26,930 nucleotides of DNA from Rhizomucor pusillus (taxonomy: Eukaryota > Mucoromycota > Mucoromycetes > Mucorales > Lichtheimiaceae): assembly GCA_900175165.2 (NCBI GenBank), contig FWWN02000261.1:1-26930 (forward strand), given 5' to 3'. Positions 9,901-19,257 of this stretch are shown here, one piece after another. The stretch's first letter is position 1. Each line of letters opens with the position of its first letter. The position numbers and the translations under genes were made by a program. The notes beneath the pieces are model-generated. The model had not been told where the DNA came from. It did no database searches and saw nothing but the letters and a program-made list of their open reading frames with translations.

Positions 9901-10480
9901 CATGGAGCACGCCTAGCAATCTGAAGTGTACACCAGTATAAGAATTAAGTACCTCAGCGTGCTCTTAAAAGTCCGACTGGTTCTTGGTGTTGCCCCCCTC
10001 GGTCGACTCTCTTTGGTCCTGCAGCATGTGCATATCTTCTTTCCAACTCCGCATCAGTGGTGTGTAACACAAGAAAATGCAAACGACAAATAGATAGTAT
10101 TAATGACCTCTATCTTGATTTGCAGCCGGTTCCTTGCTTGGATGGTATGGTACCTTTGTTTCCTCTTGTCTCCGTTAAAATTGTAATGACACCGGATACG
10201 AAGTATACAGAAACATTCCGACGGAAGACGCATATTATTGACTGCGAGCTACTTTTGCAGCCGTTATGTATGTAGTTTTCTGGTTCCTTCGGTGCTTCTC
10301 TGGCCTCTGTTTCTCTCTATCGGTATTGGCACACTATTGGGTATGAAGTATACAACAACATACCAAGAACGATCGAAACTTATATTTACAGTTGCTTTGC
10401 TCTCGCTTGATTGGTACTTTCATGGATCTTTAACCTCGATATTGTTTAGGGCTCCAGGTACGAAATATCCAGAGATATAA
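9900..10480 (+). repeat. Degenerate modular tandem repeat
   Basis: Diverged modules recur, each with a pyrimidine-rich part (CTGGTTCCTTCGGTGCTTCT and relatives near 9992, 10129, 10279, 10393) followed by a purine-rich part starting with a GAAGTATACA-like motif (about 9921, 10200, 10347, 10462). Spacing between the last three motifs is about 150 and 115 bp. Several purine parts begin with GTAYGAA and end in CAG, so they look like tiny introns. No protein family is recognised; it could be a decayed repeat-rich gene or satellite. Confidence 0.35.
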
Positions 10481-10530
10481 ATAACAAAAAGATGCAGTGC
10501 TTTAACTGAGACTTATCCCCACACGTGCGT

Positions 10531-10896
10531 TTATTTCCTTATTTTTTGGCTGTTCGCTGGATCCTCGATGTATTCTCCTCTCTCAAAGTCCTTCGATGTC
10601 AAGAGTGTCTCTTTGCAAGTCTCGTGTCCTGGCCTGCCTGGCAGATCTTCGGTGGAGAGTGTCGTCCGTTGGGCCTTTGTCGCCGGCCGCTTCCGGAGAT
10701 GCCTAGGCTGCGGTGTAGGTGGATCCACGGCACTCCTGGCGTAGCGCATAATGGGTTTCCGGAAATCCTGTGCCTCCCGGAGTCGGCGATGCAATGTGTT
10801 CCGGCATCGTCCATAGAAGTGACATTTTCCTATACTCCCCCTCCTACTACCCGGCTGGTCCGGTGCATCCAAAGTTTTGACGGTTTTGACCTTCAA
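10531..10896 (-). pseudogene. Gag-like retrotransposon remnant
   Basis: A 121-codon minus-strand frame contains GKCHFYGRCRNTLHRRLREA followed by basic, proline-rich sequence. This is reminiscent of the zinc-knuckle end of Ty3/Gypsy-type gag proteins, but with ligands lost. Flanking minus-strand frames up to about 11430 have similar composition and are broken by stops and frameshifts. The segment 10550-11150 is clearly more GC-rich than its surroundings. No pol domain or LTR was found. The similarity is weak and the call tentative. Confidence 0.28.
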
Positions 10897-11429
10897 GCTG
10901 CTTTTGTTCTATCAAGGGCTGGTCCAGTTATACCCACCAGTCGTACAGCTTGTTGTTCCTTTTTCATTGGAAGGTGTCACTTGTATGGATCGGCAATGGA
11001 ACACTTGCACCGTCGACTCCTGTGGAGGCGTAGAAGGACCGGGAGCTTATGTTATACTGCACTGGGGGCATGGTGTCCTGGTGAAGCCTGCCGTGCAGTC
11101 TAGGCATTCTCTGGGCGGGCGGCAGCTTAGGCTCTGATCGAGCGGTACACTCTTCCGCGTACTTGTCAGATGTTCCATGTCACGATTCTTGCTTAGAGCC
11201 TTTTGACGTTGATCCTTGTGAGAGTCGAGAAAGAAGTCGATGGTGATAACGAGCAACCATTTGGGGTTGTTTTGTGGTATTGGGTATTACGTTAGAACAG
11301 CAAGATATGCATATTTCATCTGAATTTTTAGGTTTTCCAAAGCTGGTAGTCTCAATGGCCTTCTGGGTTGTTGGGCGCCTCCAGGCAAGTAGGCTTTTTG
11401 ACGGTTGCTGTGGCCAGCTTCGGCACATA

Positions 11430-11850
11430 AGTCAAGAAGTTATTTCTTGCTTGGGTGGTGGGGACTGGCGGTTCCGCCTCCCCGTTGGTGATCCCTAGAT
11501 ACATCGTTGAATTTTCTTTCGGTATTATCGACGTGAACTAAACGACACTATTTCTCTAAAACTTGAAAAAAAGATAAATAAAAACTGCATGCATTTGTTT
11601 TCTTGTCTTCTATTATTATATATTTTCCATGCGACGCATATATCTTTCTTCTTGTATACGTCGCCTTGTGGTTTTTTGTTGTTTCTATTATGTTGGCATA
11701 AAGATTGCTTTTGGGCATCGAGAGTTTGATGAAGCGGGGATCTTTGCATTTTAAAGGTCGCTTACTGTTGGTAGTCAAATGACTCGACAGATATGTTTCG
11801 AAAGATACCTTGCAATGGTAAGCAGTCATTACCAACATGCACGCTAAGTC
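11430..11850. promoter_or_regulatory. Upstream region of the transcription factor gene
   Basis: AT-rich, no supported gene. An in-frame TAA at 11845-11847 directly before the ATG at 11851 fixes the start of the next gene unless an upstream exon is spliced in. A possible GTAAGC donor lies at 11818 after an ATG, but no acceptor that keeps the frame was found. Confidence 0.35.
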
Positions 11851-13875
11851 ATGCCGAGTAGTTGCAAACCTCATTCAACTTTAGAATGTAGACGAAGACG
11901 ACGAAGGTGCATTTGGTTGCCAGATTTCTCCAGCTGCGAACGTTGCCAAAGATTGCAAAAACCTTGCTTCCTAGTTGATCTTGGACCAAAAACTGAGCAA
12001 TACCAGGACGAAGAAGCGGAAGAACAACTGCAGTCATGGTGGATGAAACTCTCGATGCTTGGCAAAGCTTCGGCAAGTTTAGAGAAAGAACTGAACTCGT
12101 TGTCGAATATGCATCTGTTGTCCCCAACGCCTGAAAGCGGTCAAAGCGATGGAGAGGAGCCAACTTGGAAGTTGTCTGTTGTTGACGGGAAAATGTTCTT
12201 GGAATCAAGCATCAGCACGCTTCCCGAGCTATTCTCGTATTATCAGGCTTCAATCCGATATTTGTCACCTTTCAGCGGGCTCTTCGAGATGAACCCGATA
12301 TATTTCGAAAATACAGGCAAAAGCGTCATCCCGTCGGTATTCCAGATGATGTCTCGGACTATTTTCAGTCAGGAGAATGCATCTACGCGATGCTCTAATA
12401 TACCTTGGCCGTTGCCTGATCTCAACCCTCGAGATGTGGCGGAAGAACTCGTACACGCATTCACCACATACAAGGCGTTCGGTGGTCCTTATCTTCATAT
12501 ACCTACCTTTCTTGCTCACTACAAAAGTCTGGACGATCCATTCAGCGACGCTGTGACGTTGGCAATCTGCGTGAGCATGTCCTGGAGTGCGCATAGACCG
12601 AATATATTCACAGCATCCCAGGCATCCGCGATCGCTGACTACTTCTATCATCAATGTCTAGAGCGCTTGAATGATATGTTCGACGACCCGAGCCGGCAAC
12701 TAGAGACCGTCGTAGCGGCCAACCTACTGCAGCATTACGCGATGCTTGTCAGACTCGATTTTTCCACCGCTCGACGTCTTTCGACCTTGTGCTATTTGAT
12801 TTGCAATGATCTGACAGATATGTATGCGGATTCCAGCATTCCTCTCATCAAGCGAGTCACCTTTCAGCGACAGCATTTCTTTGCAGTATCCATGATGCAA
12901 GCTCTGGATTTTTCGATTGATGGGAGGATCAAGAGCGATCTGCGTGTCAACTTGCCATTCCTCTTTCTGGACGATGATTCTGAAAGGCTGCGTGATTACG
13001 AGGTGTATGGGTTTTATCTTCGACTTGCTCTTTCGCCGTATGTTGTAAAGTTTGATGTAAGTTTTGATAACTCTATTCGTGGGTACAATGCACCAACCAA
13101 GTTCATCTTTGCGATAGGCAGAGACGCAACGAATAAATGACGGTGAAGTTGGCGAACTATGTCTGGATGCGATACTCGGATATCGCGACTTCATTAAGGA
13201 ATGGTGGAGCAGTCTTCCGCAGGATATGCAGCTCTGCAGCGACCCATTCTCAAAAGATCTGCCAACCCTGATAGACAACGCGAGTTTTGGATACCAAGTG
13301 CTTATACTTGCATACGTGCACGAGCTTACCATGAGCATCCATAGCTGTCTTTTGAAACCACGCCCGATCCTTAACGTACGCAGCTGTCAAACTGAATTGC
13401 TTGAAATGTTGCGTAGAGAAGCAGTTGCGATTACTGTACATTCCACCGAAATATTGATTTATGCAGTCAGGCGTGTTAATCTGGCTGAAAATATGGGTCT
13501 TTGTAAGTATCAAGAATGACCGTCGTTTAAGACAAGACGATATCTGACTAAGTAAATTTAGTCTGTCTAAAGTTCCTGATCAAAATTATGAGCGTAATGT
13601 CTATTCTGGCGGAATCATCAGATTCATTCATCTCATTGGAAGCGCAAAAGGCGCTGTATGATTGCAGTCAGCAATTGAAAGCAGCGTCTCCTCACGACCA
13701 CCAAGTACCACTAGCATCTTCACCACTCACAGACATGTTTTCTCTGCAACCATGCTGTCCATCATTACGTGATACATACAAGACCTATCCACTTCCGGGT
13801 TATGCATTCTTTCTGGATTTGATGCGCCATTCCATGGAATATCTACGTACATATACTTGCTACAACATAGAATAA
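11851..13875 (+). CDS. Fungal Zn2Cys6-type transcription factor, zinc cluster incomplete
   Basis: Three exons (11851-13056, 13118-13502, 13562-13875) give 634 residues. Residues 13-39 resemble a Gal4-type Zn2Cys6 cluster: C13, six arginines, C20, C29, C32 and C39 with usual spacing, but the expected first cysteine (position 10, two residues before Glu12-Cys13) is threonine; the nearest other cysteine is C5. The region from about 130 to 400 (SVIPSVFQMMSRTIF, AFGGPYLHIPTFLAHYKS, ETVVAANLLQHYAMLV, RRLSTLCYLICNDL) matches the fungal-specific transcription factor domain. Such proteins usually act in the nucleus as pathway-specific regulators; no target can be inferred here. The second intron acceptor was placed at 13117 (GATAG) because the nearby CAG at 13121 breaks the frame. 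Confidence 0.8.
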
Positions 13876-14115
13876 TCTTCCTAGAATAGAAGCGATGATA
13901 GAGCAAAACCTGCCATCAGTCAAGATCAACGTTTGCTAGTGGTCAACTACAGCAACTTCCAAATCTTCGATGTTTTGGTAACAATGTCAACCAGTAGGTT
14001 GCGTGAGAAAGCTTGAGGAGTTTTTACTCGTGGACTCGAAAGATATGAACATGATGAATAGTGAGATATATTTTACATAGTATGCAATGATTGAAAAAAG
14101 AAAGATGCAATGCAG

Positions 14116-16506
14116 CTAGAAACCAAGATAACTATATTCTCCAAGAGTATTTGTAGGCGCGTAATCAGTATCAACAAAGTACGGTATTGCACTTGCTACT
14201 CGAATAGCTTCAAATGGATGTTCTGGTGTATGATGATCTGTAAATCGTAACAAATGATGAGTCCCAAGTCATGTGAAGCGTTTTCAGGATAGACTATACC
14301 ATTTGCAAATGTTCCCAGTGCCATGCATTTGCTGCATAGATCTATCTCTTCGCTTTCATCGCAAACTGTACATTTGTAACGAACACCGATGATGGGTTCC
14401 ACGCCGCAACCATCACACTGATCCAAGTATCAAAATTTACCACATGCTGGATAGTTCATACATTTTTCTGCACACTTACAGCGTAGCCCTCATGGATAGC
14501 ATTGTCTCCAGTGATCGCTTCACCTTCGACTTGCGGTTGTACAACCTTCAACATTGTTTCTTTGACATTATCATCTTCGTCTTCGGACATCAGAGCTGAA
14601 GGCGGTCCTTGCATAGTCAAGTAATGTGCACCCGATATTCTAGTATTGGTGATACCTCCGGAAACCATAGCGTTGTAGCCGACTCCAGAAGTGCGCATGG
14701 ATGGGCGAGGTCCTCTCGGAGTAGACGCTCCTCCGCGTGCCTTTGGTTTCCGGTTTGCCTTCTTTTGATTTGGACTGCGCGAAGAAGGCTTCAAAGATCA
14801 TATATAAGTGAAATGTAATACAAACAATAATTCTTTAAATTATGCTACTTACAGGTATTGAGACGCGGCCAGGTACTGGCAGGCCCAGCTTTGCCAATTT
14901 GATAAAATATTTCTGTACGCGGCTAGCAACTTGCCTTGCAGTTCGAGTACCGAGTGCTTTTGCGATTTTTTGGAAACGTTGCGACTGGACAGGCTCATCT
15001 GGATATATTTCCAAAAGCTCCTCCAAACGACGCTGTCAAGAGATTATATAGTTAAGGCATGTGTTGGACTGCAAGATAATATTTGGATAGTTTACCTGCT
15101 CTTCATCCGTCCATGGTTGATTATACGTCGCTGACTGAAAGTAGCATAAGTAAGCATGAGATAGAGCTTTACCATCTTCTTGCAATTTACCTCGATTTCT
15201 TGATCTGTGAGCGGACCTTTGGCAGTATCCACTACAGGTCTCTCTTTCGGCGTTGGTGGACTAGAGTGTCTATAAGATCCTGGATCAGTAATTTGCTTTG
15301 ATAGCACTAGTTTATAAAAATAAAAGGTTATACCTTTCGCTGATGAAAGCTGGTATTGGTGGAGGTTGATAGGGTGGCAACTCGCCCGTTTGACTCACAG
15401 AAGTCCTTCGGACACCTTTTCCTTTACCGACACCGGTCTGCCGTTTTGATCCTTTGCATTCGTCGTCAGAATCCCTGTCAGACATATCTGATGCCGTGGC
15501 GGATACACTCGAAATTTGACCAATTGCTTGATGTGCCTTTGCCATCTCCTGTTGTATTCTGACAACAGTAGGTGACAAAGAGCCTACTTCCATCTGAGTC
15601 GGTTCATCATATCCCAAAGCAGTCTTAAGACCGAGAATGTCAGTAGACAGGATATATAAAAGAATAATAAATGAAACATACTCGAAATGCGGGTATATGC
15701 CTGCTATGGTCTTGAATCGCCTGTGCCATTGCCGAAATCCTAGCTATTTCCCGTTGAGTCAGTAATCTATGTACTCTCCGGCTAGTTAAGCATCCGTACC
15801 AGAATGCTCTGCGTATCGGCTTTCTGGCAAGAATCTATATTTGTTCCAATCGATATTCGGAACAATTGCAATCTTCTGCAATCTGGGTATCTTTCCTCTC
15901 GTCCGCTACAAGGTTGTCAGACTTTCGTTTCTTCTCGCATCATTTCACGTCTGGTACCGACCTTTGCTTTCAAATCTGACAAAAATTCAAAAGGATCTTC
16001 CATGGCTTTTCTCTTTAAATTTTCGAGCGTCTCTACATCTTTCAGTGCTTGCTTCAACTGTTGCCGGAGAACATCAAGCGTTTTACTCGTAGCGCGATAA
16101 CTTTTACCATAAGCTTACTGTCAATTGAAGAAATCTCTACGCACACCAGTGTATCCACTCACTCTTCATTATCTTCAACGATCGTCTTTGCTTCTGACGA
16201 TGAATCAGTAGACTGTGCAGCGGGTTGGTTGCTTTGTTTGACGGCTGGCAACTCGTTCCCAGGGTTGTTCTTGGGCGACGGTGCCACAGACGGAGACAGG
16301 TCTGCTCTCTGCTTTCCTTTGGACGAAGAATCGACTTGATCTAAAGCTGCTTGCGTGGGTACAAGTGCATCGCTGCGATCCTCCTCTGCTGCTCCGCGAG
16401 ATCCGGACTGGATCGGCTCGTCGTGTAGATTCAAAGTTTCGGTGCTTGTAGTTGCCTCTGCGCTGGTCGACTGTGTTTGCGATTGCTCGGCAGTTTGTGT
16501 CGGCAT
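14116..16506 (-). CDS. ZZZ3: ZZZ3-like protein with SANT/Myb domain and ZZ zinc finger
   Basis: Eleven exons join in phase to 590 residues: 16506-16163, 16085-15962, 15905-15800, 15743-15682, 15623-15334, 15269-15191, 15134-15096, 15032-14853, 14788-14480, 14417-14300, 14237-14116. In order: a disordered Ser/Gln-rich N-terminus; a coiled coil (about 115-156) ending in [15 protein letters not shown]; the [10 protein letters not shown] motif; an LGYDE motif near 215; a SANT domain (about 342-400, [44 protein letters not shown]); and a ZZ finger (512-557) with C512, C515, C527, C530, C539, C542, H553 and H557. The same order defines animal ZZZ3, a histone H3-reading subunit of the ATAC acetyltransferase complex. 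A nuclear chromatin role is therefore inferred. The gene is divergent from PSF1. Confidence 0.85.
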
Positions 16507-17054
16507 GCTTTGCAATAGAAGCACATGTGGGCAGGAGGCTGTTGAATCGATGGATCGCAAGACGCTGTTGTCGTGAGGATTTGACGAGAAAAAAAGGGTA
16601 GAAAAATTGATTTGCTGCTCTTCTCTTTCTTCCGACGGAACCTTGCCTGACACCACTATGCCAGCGGTTTCAGACCTGAACTTTTCATACATAAATAGAC
16701 ATGCGTTGTCGAATTCTTGATGGCTTTGTTATACTTTACATTACTGGGTAGATATTCAATCCTTTTGTTCCTAACAAACAACAAATGGATGAGTAAAAAA
16801 TCGAATAGGGTAAAAAAAGGGAAAAAGCAAGTAATTCCACTCGTTTAAAAATTCTTGTAATATTCTGGAATAGCATCTGTTGGTTCTTGATTAATCACGG
16901 CGAAGGTTGTCAACTGTATAGTTCTCAAGAGGATGGATACTCAAAGTGATTTGCCTAATTTTATTGAACCTGTTCTATTCGCGACCCGACGCGCCTCACT
17001 GCGTTTCCTTTCTGAGAGACGCGACTTTTTTCTCCACTTTCACACCAACCAGCA
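16507..17054. promoter_or_regulatory. Divergent promoter region, ZZZ3-like and PSF1
   Basis: 548 bp between two head-to-head starts. Two GACGCG hexamers sit at 16988-16993 and 17018-17023, that is 62 and 32 bp before the PSF1 ATG. ACGCG is the core of the MluI cell-cycle box bound by MBF in fungi, and replication genes are its usual targets. The open frame from 16692 into the ZZZ3-like gene is probably leader. Confidence 0.5.
16988..17023 (+). promoter_or_regulatory. Pair of GACGCG (MCB-like) motifs before PSF1
   Basis: Two identical hexamers 30 bp apart (16988-16993 and 17018-17023). Their position just before a G1/S replication gene fits control by an MBF-type factor. The motif is short, so chance occurrence is possible. 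Confidence 0.4.
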
Positions 17055-17669
17055 ATGTCAACGGGATTTGGCGAGTCGAGCTACAAGCTTGCAAAGGAAG
17101 CAAAACGAACAGCAGACTTGCTCGTCTCACCTTACAATGAGGACCTGGTCCACAGCATTTGCCGCGAGGTGCGCATGCTGCACAACAAGGCCGAATCGGT
17201 TCTCGTGTCTTTGCGGCAATCCGCCTCTCCCCAGGGCACACCGAGTCAGCTGGCGCAGGTGATGCTTACACACCATTCTGTGAAACGAAGCAAACGTATA
17301 TTGTTTGCGTACCATCGACAGCGCCTAGAAAAGCTCAAAGAACTGTCCTGGGACGTTGGAAGGCAAACAGAACACCAGAGAGAAATCAAGGCCGCCCTTG
17401 GTCCTAGGGAGCACAAATTTTTGGAAGACTATGGAGAACTAGTGGGCGAGTACAAGAACAGCTTCCTGGACGTCGATCTGGGTGGCAACGGCGGTGTAGG
17501 CCTCGATCCACCGCTGGATTTGTACATTGAAGTGCGCGTTCTTCGCGACGCAGGAAAAATCAATACCGAGTATGGCGAACTCAACCTCACAAAAGGCAAC
17601 CAAGAGTTCGTCCGTCGCTCTGATGTAGAAACACTTATCAAGGCTGGATACCTCAAGCATATCACCTGA
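17055..17669 (+). CDS. PSF1: GINS complex subunit PSF1
   Basis: PSF1 with SLD5, PSF2 and PSF3 forms GINS, which binds Cdc45 and MCM to make the replicative helicase. The gene is intronless and encodes 204 residues, the normal PSF1 length. The N-terminal helical A domain (about 5-140) contains HNKAESVL near residue 43, then HHSVKRSKRILFAYHRQRL, the most conserved PSF1 stretch. The C-terminal B domain has LDLYIEVRVLRDAGKINTEY and ends in FVRRSDVETLIKAGYLKHI, as in other fungi. The ATG at 17055 is the first in frame and begins MSTGFGE. Its 3' end faces the UBE2J1-like gene across about 200 bp. Confidence 0.96.
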   Translation: MSTGFGESSYKLAKEAKRTADLLVSPYNEDLVHSICREVRMLHNKAESVLVSLRQSASPQGTPSQLAQVMLTHHSVKRSKRILFAYHRQRLEKLKELSWDVGRQTEHQREIKAALGPREHKFLEDYGELVGEYKNSFLDVDLGGNGGVGLDPPLDLYIEVRVLRDAGKINTEYGELNLTKGNQEFVRRSDVETLIKAGYLKHIT

Positions 17670-17870
17670 AGGACCTTTGTCATGTACAAATTGTTCTTCT
17701 TCATACTTATTTACCTCATTCTCCCCCATCCTTTCCATTTCATGTTGTACACACCTTTGCATCTTTTCTCCTCTCATCTCATATATCCATTATATATGAT
17801 CCAATCAAGCAAATGAAGAAGGATAAAAAAGTATTTATTCATGATATCTGGAGGAGGGATATGTACTATA

Positions 17871-19080
17871 TTACATAAGGTAGCGGCGAACGACAAGGGC
17901 AAAAATAATCGTCAAAAGGGATAAAATGAGTCCATCTAACCACAAAGGTGGTCGCCCCGGGTTATTACTATGCTGCGATGAAGTGACAGATATCCGAATT
18001 GTTTCAATTCTATTGGATGAAGTATTGTGGTCTATTGACGGTCTATGACTTCGCGGTGATGGTTGTTGAGTTGGAGTAGATGCTGATGCGGCAGTAGTAC
18101 TTGATGGATTCGCCGCGGTATTGGTAGCTGCTTCTTTGTCGCTAGAGGGCGTATTTTGCACATGCTGCCCATTTTGGTTTTTATAGATAACCGAAAATGA
18201 TGGCATATCAGTAGGAATGTTTACAGATTGAGACGTTCCCCGAGGTGCTGAATCGGTAAGCAGAGATGCGTTACTCATTTTACACGTCGAACAAGTCCAG
18301 TATTTGGAGCTATAGCAAATGCTTAGCAAAAGCATCCAGAGTGATGATATTCAGCGAGAAGCTACTTACTCTTTGGCTAGTTTCTTCCTCTCCTCTTTGG
18401 AATATTCCAGTCCTCCTATCGCACCGCGTGCTTCGCTAGGGAAGAACCCCATAACAGCTAATATGACGGTCCGAACTTCCAATGTCTTTAGCACATTCAA
18501 TATTCTTCATGTTGCTCTCCTTTACACTTACTTCCCCAGGCAGGTTGCCAGAATTCAGGGTGGTATCCAGTTATGTTCAAGCATATCTTTGTATTCAGTT
18601 CAAATCGACCGTTCGGCTGTTGGTAACAGATAAGTCTACTGTTATTCTCCGTACTGCGTCAGAACATTACCGTCAAAAAGATGAGCTCCGGAGGTTTAAA
18701 CGGATACTCGGCAGGAAGAAGAATGCGTCCGTGGTATCTGGTAAAATCCGTTTCATTAGTTGAGTTGTTGTTGCTGTTGCTGCATAATTCTCGCTTTTGC
18801 CCAAACCTGCCATTCTCAAATTCTGTCTCATTCGGTCCTCTCACTGTAAAATGCCATTCAAAAATATTATCCTATAGGACTCGTTATAATCAGCTGTTTG
18901 CAAAGTCATCTTTCCTTACCTCCAGCGGATGAGCCTCGTATTCGTAGCAGGGCTCAAGTGCAAGCTCGCGAGCTTCCTGCATTATCCGTTTGATAGCTTC
19001 GAGTATTTAAGTTCGCTAGTTTCATTCAGAGGTCCTTTCCAGCATTTACCTGGATTCTTCAAGTTATAATTATGAGCCAT
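17871..19080 (-). CDS. UBE2J1: Tail-anchored ubiquitin-conjugating enzyme E2, UBE2J1/Ubc6 type
   Basis: This E2 accepts ubiquitin from E1 and acts with ER-membrane E3 ligases in ER-associated degradation. Seven exons (19080-19050, 18996-18920, 18871-18807, 18737-18671, 18616-18532, 18475-18370, 18309-17871) give 289 residues. The UBC fold (about 9-145) shows FEWHFTVRGPNETEFENG, YHGRILLPAEYPFKPPE, TPNGRFELNTKICLNITGYH with catalytic Cys92, and WQPAWGIRTVILAVMGFFP. The TPN before the catalytic loop replaces the classic HPN, as is normal for this subfamily. A Ser/Thr/Gln-rich linker follows, with CSTC near residue 150. Residues 267-287 form a hydrophobic C-terminal anchor (LILSLLTIIFALVV), so the enzyme faces the cytosol. 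The gene is divergent from ALG11. Confidence 0.93.
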
Positions 19081-19257
19081 GAATGGGAAGACTGGTATGG
19101 TTGGAAAAGGCCTGGCGGCTGCCCTGAAAATCAATGGTGTTGGTTTCCAAACGCAAACTTGTGTGACTATATAGATTTCATGCGTTCCGAATAGAGAAGT
19201 ACCTGCTTTTTCTTTCTCATCCTCTAATGATCGCGTGAGCAACAAGGCAATACTCTC
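19081..19257. promoter_or_regulatory. 177-bp bidirectional promoter, UBE2J1-like and ALG11
   Basis: The two start codons are only 177 bp apart and point away from each other. A TATATAG-like element lies near 19165 and the side facing ALG11 is pyrimidine-rich. Both products work at the ER membrane, so shared control is plausible. I see no perfect unfolded-protein-response element. Confidence 0.5.

Noticed and set aside
13118..13140. Acceptor CAG at 13121 in the transcription factor gene
   Set aside because: It gives an immediate stop; the AG at 13117 keeps the frame into the long downstream exon.
15682..15905. Apparent frameshift in the ZZZ3-like gene
   Set aside because: A 56-nt intron (15799-15744) with a TACTGAC branch point and TAG acceptor restores the frame exactly, so no sequence error is needed.
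16507..16692. N-terminal extension of the ZZZ3-like protein
   Set aside because: Open by chance. The composition changes sharply at the ATG at 16506, and the upstream part resembles nothing.
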